A stretch of DNA of 8,898 nt from Clostridia bacterium (lineage in GTDB: Bacteria; Bacillota; UBA994; PWPR01), in contig PWPR01000206.1 in assembly GCA_003557085.1 (NCBI GenBank), forward strand, positions 1 to 8,898. Direction: 5' to 3'. This document shows positions 1 through 6,128 of the stretch, one piece after another. Position 1 is the stretch's first letter, and every line of letters begins with the position of its first letter. A program made the position numbers and the translations under genes. The notes beneath the pieces were generated by a model. The model saw only the letters and a list, made by a program, of their open reading frames with translations, did not search any database and was not told where the DNA came from.

Positions 1-1
1 A

Positions 2-982
2 GAAGAGGATGTAGTCCAGCTTGGAATATGGTATATAAGATTAAGAGCTATGGGGCTATCATTCCATTATTTTACTATGATTTTCACTAGTATGCTAAGA
101 GGTTCTGGAGACACTAAAACACCGATGGTTGTAAATATAATTATAAATATTTTAAACCCTATACTAAACTACGGTTTTATTTTTGGAAACTTTGGTTTAC
201 CAAGACTTGGGGTAACAGGAGCTGCTTTGGCAACAGGGTTAGCACAAGTTGTCGGTTTCATTATAATAGGTAGAGTTATTTTTGGTGGTAGAAGCATGAT
301 TAAGCTAAAGCTTAAAGATGATTATACTTATCACAAGGAATCCATTAGAAGAGTACTTAATATTGGTTTACCTGCAATGGGCGAACAAGTTGCAATGAGA
401 ATTGCTCAGATAATTTTTACTATGATACTAACTTCTTTAGGTACAGTAACATATGCTGCTCATCAAGTAGCCATTAGAGCAGAATCTCTTTCTTTTATGC
501 CAGGCTGGGGATTTGGTGTTGCAGCTACTACTTTGATAGGGCAGAATTTGGGAGCACTTAAGCCTGAAAGAGCACAAAAAAGTGGTTATGTTGCCAGAAA
601 TATGGCTTTGGCTTTTGCTGGGATAATGGGTGTTTTGTTCTTTATTTTCCCTACTCAGTTCGTCCAGTTTTTCTCAGATGATCCTGAAGTAGTTAGACAG
701 GCTGCGATGGCTTTAAGATTAGTAGCAATTGCACAACCTTCTATGGCAATCAATTTGGTGTTAGCTGGGGCACTTAGAGGAGCTGGTGATACAAGATGGG
801 TAACTTACATAACAGGAATTTCAGTCTGGATTGTAAGATTATCAATAGCTTCATACTGTGTATTTATACTAGATTTAGGCTTATTAGGAGCTTGGATGGG
901 TATGTTAGCTGATATTTTTGTAAGATCAATTGCATTTAGTATAAGATATGCAAGAGGCAAGTGGAAAACAATAGAAGTTTAA
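2..982 (+). CDS. MATE family efflux transporter, 5'-truncated by window edge
   Basis: Integral membrane antiporter of the MATE family, which exports drugs or other organic cations in exchange for Na+ or H+. The reading frame is open to the left edge with no stop, so the ATG at position 50 is an internal methionine and not the start. About 326 residues are visible against the usual 440-460, so roughly the first quarter to third is missing. The sequence is a run of hydrophobic helices. The MATE two-fold internal symmetry is visible: LRGSGDTKTP (about nt 95-124) and LRGAGDTRW (about nt 772-798) are equivalent motifs in the N- and C-terminal halves. The C-terminal half also contains the family-like QVAIRAESLSFMPGWGFGVAA stretch. 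The gene ends with tandem stops TAA TAA and is followed by a terminator, so it is transcribed separately from pcrA. The family call is firm. The substrate cannot be read from the sequence. Confidence 0.93.
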   Translation, partial: EEDVVQLGIWYIRLRAMGLSFHYFTMIFTSMLRGSGDTKTPMVVNIIINILNPILNYGFIFGNFGLPRLGVTGAALATGLAQVVGFIIIGRVIFGGRSMIKLKLKDDYTYHKESIRRVLNIGLPAMGEQVAMRIAQIIFTMILTSLGTVTYAAHQVAIRAESLSFMPGWGFGVAATTLIGQNLGALKPERAQKSGYVARNMALAFAGIMGVLFFIFPTQFVQFFSDDPEVVRQAAMALRLVAIAQPSMAINLVLAGALRGAGDTRWVTYITGISVWIVRLSIASYCVFILDLGLLGAWMGMLADIFVRSIAFSIRYARGKWKTIEV

Positions 983-987
983 TAAGG

Positions 988-1016
988 ATAAGTCAGTAAA
1001 CACTGGCTTATTTTTT
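988..1016 (+). terminator. Rho-independent terminator of the MATE gene
   Basis: ATAAGTCAGT (988-997) pairs with ACTGGCTTAT (1002-1011) across an AAAC loop. This gives a 10-bp stem with one G-U wobble, followed directly by five T residues (1012-1016). It begins 5 nt after the MATE stop codon and separates that gene from pcrA. Confidence 0.87.
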
Positions 1017-1031
1017 ATTATATTAAATATG

Positions 1032-1079
1032 TGATAAAATAGAGATAGTAAATTTATTAATTATATTTAATGATATAAA
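1032..1079 (+). promoter_or_regulatory. Candidate extended -10 promoter(s) for the pcrA operon
   Basis: The 125-nt gap between the MATE gene and pcrA is very AT-rich. It holds two extended -10 elements of the TGnTATAAT type: TG-A-TAAAAT at 1032-1040 and TG-A-TATAAA at 1071-1079. Neither has a good -35 at 17 nt (TTTTTA and AATTTA respectively). In such AT-rich DNA, chance matches are common. A promoter is expected here because of the terminator upstream, but which element is used cannot be decided by reading. Confidence 0.4.
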
Positions 1080-1093
1080 GGATAATTATGTTT

Positions 1094-1101
1094 AGAGGAG
1101 G
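1094..1101 (+). promoter_or_regulatory. Shine-Dalgarno site fixing the GTG start of pcrA
   Basis: AGAGGAGG ends 6 nt before the GTG at 1108. The only nearby upstream ATG (1088) is out of frame and reaches a stop after nine codons. The ribosome binding site therefore selects the GTG, which also gives the conserved PcrA amino terminus (LNKEQREAV). Confidence 0.85.
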
Positions 1102-1107
1102 ATTTTT

Positions 1108-3465
1108 GTGTACTTAGATGAGCTAAACAAAGAACAACGTGAAGCTGTTTTGTATAATCAGGGGCCACTATTAATATTAGCAGGTGCAGGTAGTGGAAAG
1201 ACTAGGACCATAATATATCGTGTTGCACATCTAATTAAGCAAGGTGTTTCTCCGTATGAGATATTGGTAATGACTTTTACAAATAAGGCTGCTAATGAAA
1301 TGAAAGATAGAGTAAAGAGTATTCTAGATGTGAAATATCCAGGAATGTGGATAGGAACTTTTCACAGCATTTGTTTAAGAATTTTACAACAGGAATCAAT
1401 CCATATAGGCTACAGAACTCCTTTTACAATATATAGCACAAGTAACCAAGAGACAGTAATCAGAAGGGCTATTAAAGATCTTAACTTAGATCAGAATAAA
1501 TTTAAGCCAAAGATGTTTACTACAGCTATAAATCAAGCAAAGAACAATTTAGATTCATATGATAAATACTTAGATAGTAAAAATCCTTATGATAGAACTA
1601 TTGGAGAAGTTTATCAGTATTATCAAAAAGAACTGAAAAAGAATAATGCTATGGATTTTGGTGACCTTATAATGAACACTGTTATTCTTCTTAGAGAGAA
1701 TAAGAAGGTATTAGAGAGATATCAAGATAAATTTAAACATATTCTGATTGATGAATATCAAGATACTAATAAAGCACAATATAGATTAGTAAATATGCTA
1801 ACGCAAAGAAACAAGAATATTTGTGTTGTTGGTGATGACGATCAAAGTATATATGGTTGGAGAGGTGCCGACTTAAGTAATATTCTAGACTTTGAAAATG
1901 ACTTTAGGGATGTTAAAATTATTAGACTGGAACAAAACTATAGGTCTACAGAAAATATTCTTAAAGCTGCTAATTCAGTTATTCATAACAACTCATATAG
2001 AAAAAGTAAAGAGTTGTGGACTGATAAAGGAGAAGGAACTAGGGTGCATTTGTATGAAGCAAACGATGAAGAGTCAGAAGCCTATTTTGTGTTGAAAACT
2101 ATAAAGGAACTCAACATTACAAAAGGTTTTGAATGGAAAGACATTGCCATTCTTTATAGAACACATGCACAATCAAGGCCTATTGAGGATGCTTTTCTTT
2201 ATCATAATTTACCATATAAAATTTATGGTGGTACTAGATTTTATGATAGAAAAGAGATACAAGATATATTATCTTATGCAAATTTAATTGTTAATCCACA
2301 TGATAATACGCGATTACAAAGGATAATTAATGTACCACGTAGAGGTATAGGCGAGAGGACTTTTGAACGATTATCCAATTATGCAAACGAAAATGGGATT
2401 AGCTATTATGAAGCTATTGAAGAAACTGGAAAAATCGAAACTTTATCATCAACGTATAAGAATAAAATAAGAGATTTTAGAGCTTTAATTGAGGATTTGG
2501 AAGAGTTTGAAAGAAATAACTCAGTTGATGAAGTAATTAATCAGATAGCTGAATTAAGTGGATACAAAGATGATTTATCCGAGCTTAAGAAAAAAAATAA
2601 TGTGGAAGCAGAAACTAGGCTTGAAAATATAGCTGAGCTTGTTAATGTTGCTAGCACATTTGCTGCAAGAAACCCAGATGCTGGTCTTAAAGAGTTTTTA
2701 AGCAGTATTGCTCTTGAAACTGATGTTGATAGTTATGAAGAGGAAGATGAAAGTGTTACTTTAATGACGCTTCATGCTGCAAAAGGATTAGAGTTTAGAG
2801 TAGTATTTATTGTAGGCTTAGAGGAAGGCTTGTTTCCAAGTTTAAAATTTGACAACAATAATGAAGAAGATGAAATGGAAGAAGAGCGTAGGTTATGTTA
2901 TGTTGGCATGACTAGAGCTGAAGATGAACTTTACTTAACTTATGCTAAATCTAGAAGGCAGTATGGTGAAATGAAATATAATATGCCATCAAGATTTATT
3001 TCTGAAATCCCAGAAGAATGTCTTGATCAAATTAACATTATGGATAAAGCTGGAGCAGTGACAAAAGAATACGTAAAAGTTGTAGAGAGCAATAATCCAT
3101 ATACTGTAGGAGATAAGGTGGAGCATAAGAAACTTGGAATTGGTGTAATTTTAGAAATTAATGAAGATATAATAAAGGTTGATTTCTTACAAAGTGGGAC
3201 AAGAATGTTGGCTACAGAGTTTGCTCCACTAAGACTAATTAAAGATACAGAAATTGTGGATTCAATTAGAAATGTTACACCAGAGCCATTAGCAAGAGAA
3301 AAAGAGCAAGAGGATAATGGATATAGTATTGGTGATGTAGTAGAACATGATCATTTTGGGATAGGCGAGGTTAAATCCCTAGATGGAGAGTTCATCACGA
3401 TAGATTTTAATAAAGCTGGGAGCAAGATGCTTTCTATAGCTTTCACAAAGTTGAGAAAGGTTTAA
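1108..3465 (+). CDS. pcrA: ATP-dependent DNA helicase PcrA (UvrD/Rep family, SF1A)
   Basis: Cytoplasmic 3'-5' helicase/translocase for nucleotide excision repair, removal of RecA and stalled RNA polymerase, and rolling-circle replication. The SF1 motifs are all present and in order: Q motif LNKEQREAV (6-14), Walker A AGAGSGKT (25-32), motif II DEYQDTN (215-221), motif III GDDDQSIYGWRGAD (242-255), motif IV LEQNYRST (274-281), motif V LMTLHAAKGLEF (552-563) and motif VI LCYVGMTRAED (596-606). It is 785 residues against about 725-740 for well-studied Bacillus and Geobacillus PcrA. The excess lies at the C terminus, where two Tudor-like repeats (665-711 and 739-785) replace the usual single one. 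The start is a GTG with an excellent ribosome binding site. ligA follows after 3 nt, the conserved Firmicute order, so co-transcription is very likely. I see no missing catalytic residue. Confidence 0.97.
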   Translation: MYLDELNKEQREAVLYNQGPLLILAGAGSGKTRTIIYRVAHLIKQGVSPYEILVMTFTNKAANEMKDRVKSILDVKYPGMWIGTFHSICLRILQQESIHIGYRTPFTIYSTSNQETVIRRAIKDLNLDQNKFKPKMFTTAINQAKNNLDSYDKYLDSKNPYDRTIGEVYQYYQKELKKNNAMDFGDLIMNTVILLRENKKVLERYQDKFKHILIDEYQDTNKAQYRLVNMLTQRNKNICVVGDDDQSIYGWRGADLSNILDFENDFRDVKIIRLEQNYRSTENILKAANSVIHNNSYRKSKELWTDKGEGTRVHLYEANDEESEAYFVLKTIKELNITKGFEWKDIAILYRTHAQSRPIEDAFLYHNLPYKIYGGTRFYDRKEIQDILSYANLIVNPHDNTRLQRIINVPRRGIGERTFERLSNYANENGISYYEAIEETGKIETLSSTYKNKIRDFRALIEDLEEFERNNSVDEVINQIAELSGYKDDLSELKKKNNVEAETRLENIAELVNVASTFAARNPDAGLKEFLSSIALETDVDSYEEEDESVTLMTLHAAKGLEFRVVFIVGLEEGLFPSLKFDNNNEEDEMEEERRLCYVGMTRAEDELYLTYAKSRRQYGEMKYNMPSRFISEIPEECLDQINIMDKAGAVTKEYVKVVESNNPYTVGDKVEHKKLGIGVILEINEDIIKVDFLQSGTRMLATEFAPLRLIKDTEIVDSIRNVTPEPLAREKEQEDNGYSIGDVVEHDHFGIGEVKSLDGEFITIDFNKAGSKMLSIAFTKLRKV
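3100..3462 (+). repeat. Tandem Tudor-like domain repeat at the C terminus of PcrA
   Basis: Codons 665-711 (3100-3240) and 739-785 (3322-3462) encode two 47-residue units that align without gaps. Both follow the pattern Y-x-x-G-D-x-V-E-H-x3-G-I-G, then D-F-x3-G-x2-M-L-x3-F-x2-L-R. I count 18 identities in 47 positions. A 27-residue acidic linker joins them. The family's C-terminal Tudor-fold domain has the same pattern (GD.V.HKK.GIG...F...L...FAP) and in Bacillus binds the RNA polymerase beta subunit. The first unit (EHKKLGIG, EFAPLRLI) is closer to that consensus. The second is more diverged. Confidence 0.8.
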
Positions 3466-3468
3466 ACT

Positions 3469-5454
3469 ATGAGTAAAGCTGAGCAAAAAATTGAAAGACT
3501 TATAGAAGAGTTAAACAAACATGCATATAATTATTATGTTTTGGACCAACCAGAAATATCTGATGCTGTTTACGACAGTTTGCTTAATGAGCTGAAGGAG
3601 CTAGAAAAAGAAAATCCACAGTCAATTAAACCATATTCACCTACTCAAAGAGTAGGTGATGAACCTGCAAAGGAGTTTAGTAAGGTAGAACATAATTATC
3701 CTATGCTTAGTTTGGATAATTCTTTTAATGAAGATGACTTACATAGATTTTATAATAGAATGAAAGAGTATAGTAAAACTGAAAACCCTGAAGTTATTGT
3801 GGAACTTAAGTATGATGGGCTTGCTGTTTCTTTAAGCTATGAGTCTGGAGTTTTCGTAAGAGGAGCCACGAGAGGTAATGGTGTTATTGGAGAAGATATT
3901 ACTCAAAATATAAAGGCTATTAAGTCCATTCCTCTAAAAATAAAAGAAGAGGTAGATCTAGAAGTCAGAGGAGAAGTTTTTATGCCCTATAGCTCTTTTG
4001 ATGAATTAAATGAAAGAAGAGAATATTCTGGTGATAAACTTTTTGCTAATCCACGAAATGCAGCTGCAGGAACATTAAGACAGCTAGATTCGAGTATAGT
4101 TCAAAACAGAAAGTTAGACTGCTTTATGTATGATGCTATACCAAAAAACAGATTTAATAAACACTCTGAGTTACTTGACTATCTTAAGAATATTGGATTT
4201 AAAATAAATAAGAAATATAGAGTTTGTCAAAGTATAGATGACTTATTAAAAACCGTTAATGATTTAAGTGAAATTAGAAAAAGCTTACCTTATATGATAG
4301 ATGGTTTGGTTATTAAACTAAATAATATTGAGCTAAGAGATGAAATAGGTGCGACTAGCCATCATCCAAGGTGGGCTACTGCATATAAGTTTCCAGCTGA
4401 AGAAGTTACAACTCAGTTAATTGATATTAAACTAAATGTCGGAAGAACGGGTGTGATGACTCCAACAGCAATATTAAAACCTGTAGAAATTGCTGGAACT
4501 ATTGTCCAAAGGGCAGCATTACATAATGAGCAATACATTATTGATAAAGATATTAGAATTGGAGACTATGTAATTGTAAAAAAAGCTGGAGATATTATTC
4601 CTCAAATTGAGCGGGTATTAAAAGATATTCGTTTTGGCGATGAAAAAGAATTCAGATATCCAAATACATGTCCATTTTTTAATAGTAAGGTAATTAAATC
4701 AGATGAGGTAGCCATTAGGTGTTCAAATATTCTATGCCCCCAAAGGTTGGAAGAGCAAATGATATATTTTGTCTCAAAATCAGCGATGGATATAAGTGGT
4801 TTAGGGGAAGCACAAATTAGAATGCTTTTTAATAATGACTTAATTAAGGATCCAGCAGACTTATATACTTTGGAGAAAGAAGATCTAGTAAAACTGGATC
4901 GAATAGGAGAGAAATCTGCATCAAATATTTTAAATGCAATAGAAAGTAGCAAGAGCAATTCTCTTGAAAAACTTATATCAGCCTTAGGCATACCTAATAT
5001 AGGAAAGAGAATGGCTATTACATTAGCTCAAGATTTTACTAGCTTAGATAACTTATCAAAAGCAAGCGTAAAAGAGTTACTACAAGTTGAGGATATAGGG
5101 GAAATTGTAGCAAATGCCATAGTAGAATACTTTCAGGATGAAAAATCAAAAAAATTAATTGAAAAGTTAAAGTCTTATGGGGTAAACACTTTATATAAAG
5201 ACAGATTCTCTGGTGAAAAATCTGATTTGTTAACAGATAAAGTATTTGTAATTACTGGCAGATTAGATGGTTATACCAGAAATGAACTTAAAGAAAAACT
5301 TGAGTCTTTGGGTGCAAAAGTAACTGGAGCAGTTTCTAGGAATACTGATTATCTAATAGCAGGAGAAAATGCAGGTTCAAAACTAGATAAGGCCAAAGAT
5401 TTAGGTGTAAACATATTAGATGAAGAATCTTTAACTGAGTTATTAAAAAGATAG
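3469..5454 (+). CDS. ligA: NAD+-dependent DNA ligase LigA
   Basis: Essential replicative ligase that seals nicks using NAD+. It is 661 residues, the normal family length. Domains in order: Ia, NAD-binding (about 1-70, with HAYNYYVLDQPEISDAVYD at 18-36); nucleotidyltransferase with the AMP-accepting lysine in KYDG (K114), RGEVFMP, IDGLVIKL and WATAYKFPAEE; OB fold beginning at VGRTGVMTP; a zinc-finger segment (401-423); helix-hairpin-helix repeats (about 430-580); and a C-terminal BRCT domain (about 588-661, VFVITGRL ... GENAGSKLDKAKDLGV). The zinc finger is defective on paper: C401, C418 and C423 are present, but the second ligand position is F404 (CPFF instead of CPxC). The ATG lies 3 nt after the pcrA stop, with GAGAAAGG ending 8 nt upstream inside the end of pcrA, consistent with operon expression and possible translational coupling. 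The identification is certain. The effect of the Phe is not. Confidence 0.97.
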   Translation: MSKAEQKIERLIEELNKHAYNYYVLDQPEISDAVYDSLLNELKELEKENPQSIKPYSPTQRVGDEPAKEFSKVEHNYPMLSLDNSFNEDDLHRFYNRMKEYSKTENPEVIVELKYDGLAVSLSYESGVFVRGATRGNGVIGEDITQNIKAIKSIPLKIKEEVDLEVRGEVFMPYSSFDELNERREYSGDKLFANPRNAAAGTLRQLDSSIVQNRKLDCFMYDAIPKNRFNKHSELLDYLKNIGFKINKKYRVCQSIDDLLKTVNDLSEIRKSLPYMIDGLVIKLNNIELRDEIGATSHHPRWATAYKFPAEEVTTQLIDIKLNVGRTGVMTPTAILKPVEIAGTIVQRAALHNEQYIIDKDIRIGDYVIVKKAGDIIPQIERVLKDIRFGDEKEFRYPNTCPFFNSKVIKSDEVAIRCSNILCPQRLEEQMIYFVSKSAMDISGLGEAQIRMLFNNDLIKDPADLYTLEKEDLVKLDRIGEKSASNILNAIESSKSNSLEKLISALGIPNIGKRMAITLAQDFTSLDNLSKASVKELLQVEDIGEIVANAIVEYFQDEKSKKLIEKLKSYGVNTLYKDRFSGEKSDLLTDKVFVITGRLDGYTRNELKEKLESLGAKVTGAVSRNTDYLIAGENAGSKLDKAKDLGVNILDEESLTELLKR

Positions 5455-5491
5455 GTGAAAGGGTGAATGACTACATTAAGTAGTATTAAAT
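5453..5491 (+). promoter_or_regulatory. Leader between ligA and the coiled-coil gene: SD-like sites, 13-codon ORF, small hairpin
   Basis: The ATG at 5492 has no Shine-Dalgarno at normal distance. SD-like sequence lies further upstream: AGGTGA (5453-5458) overlaps the ligA stop, and AAAGGGTGA follows (5458-5466). AGGTGA is 8 nt from an ATG at 5467 that opens a 13-codon ORF (stop 5506-5508) overlapping the coiled-coil start by 17 nt. Between the SD-like sites and 5492 lies a short hairpin, ACTAC (5470-5474) with GTAGT (5480-5484) and a 5-nt loop. Folding it would shorten the gap after the last GGTGA from 25 to 10 nt. Whether the short ORF, the hairpin or neither matters cannot be told by reading. 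Confidence 0.35.
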
Positions 5492-6112
5492 ATGTCAGAG
5501 ATTATTAAAAAGAAAGAAAGATATGCTTTCTTAATAGAAGAACTAACAAGTTTAGAAGTTAAATTGAGTTTGCATCTGGAAGATAATCCTAGTGGAGATA
5601 ATAGTGTTCAAAAGAATATTTTGGAAAAGGATATAGCTGCTATTAAAGAAGAACTAGATGAGCTATCTGATATTAATGCACAATTCAAAGATTTTATTAA
5701 AGAAAATGAAGAGAAACTTAAGTACAATAGAGAATATAAGGATTATTTTAGCGGAATCGAAAAAGTTAATGAAGAATTAAATAGTAAAATTAAGAAGTTG
5801 AAAGATCTTTTGGAATCCCAAAAGAGTCTGCAAGATGACTTTGAGGAGTTTCTAAAAAATGGAAACATTAGTAAAGAAAAACTAAACAATAAAGTTAATA
5901 TTTTCAAAGAAGCAATTAGCAAGGTTAGTTCATTTGAGATTAGTGATGGTTTTAAGGAGCTAAAAGAGGATGATTTAGAAAATTGGCAATCATTTCAACA
6001 CTTATTAGATACAAAAGAAGAAATTGATGAAATAATCAATAATCTAATCGGTCAAAAAATGGAGCTGAATAAACTAAAGGAAGAATTCATATTAGAAAAA
6101 ATGGAAGAGTAG
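5492..6112 (+). CDS. Hypothetical coiled-coil protein downstream of ligA
   Basis: I do not recognise this 206-residue protein. It is highly charged (Glu/Lys-rich) with leucine and isoleucine at heptad-like spacing. Coiled-coil character is strongest at about 3-28, 40-115 and 170-204, broken by short linkers (LEDNPSGDN at 29-37, KNGNIS at 122-127, FEISDG at 148-153). It has one tryptophan, no cysteine, no signal peptide, no membrane segment and no recognisable catalytic motif, so it is probably a soluble, elongated structural or scaffold protein. The ATG at 5492 is the only plausible start: an in-frame stop lies at 5477-5479 with no other start codon between. Its ribosome binding site is weak. 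It begins 37 nt after ligA with no terminator between, so it probably rides on the pcrA-ligA transcript. The long open frame with local codon use supports a real gene. No function is assigned. Confidence 0.8.
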   Translation: MSEIIKKKERYAFLIEELTSLEVKLSLHLEDNPSGDNSVQKNILEKDIAAIKEELDELSDINAQFKDFIKENEEKLKYNREYKDYFSGIEKVNEELNSKIKKLKDLLESQKSLQDDFEEFLKNGNISKEKLNNKVNIFKEAISKVSSFEISDGFKELKEDDLENWQSFQHLLDTKEEIDEIINNLIGQKMELNKLKEEFILEKMEE

Positions 6113-6128
6113 CTTAAAAGCTACTCTT
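6105..6128. terminator. Hairpin shared by two convergent genes, spanning both stop codons
   Basis: AAGAGTAGCT (6105-6114) and AGCTACTCTT (6119-6128) form a perfect 10-bp stem with a TAAA loop. The left arm contains the coiled-coil gene's TAG (6110-6112). The right arm contains the first two bases of the tex stop (6127-6129 read on the minus strand). On the minus strand the hairpin is followed, after CCA, by six T residues (6096-6101), a reasonable intrinsic terminator for tex. On the plus strand there is no clear T run (AAAACTTTAAAG), so termination of the pcrA operon here is less certain. Confidence 0.75.

Noticed and set aside
50..52. ATG at 50 as the start of the MATE gene
   Set aside because: The frame is open to the window edge, and the resulting protein would lack about a third of the family length. 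It is an internal methionine.
983..1107. Riboswitch or small RNA between the MATE gene and pcrA
   Set aside because: Beyond the terminator and AT-rich promoter-like sequence, I see no conserved aptamer motif or second strong hairpin.
1892..2095. 67-codon open frame inside pcrA, +1 relative to the gene
   Set aside because: It lies wholly within the conserved helicase coding sequence in another frame, with no ribosome binding site and no recognisable product.
4602..4991. 129-codon open frame antisense to ligA
   Set aside because: It is complementary to a conserved ligase region (zinc finger and HhH). Its composition mirrors the sense codons and it shows no start signal.
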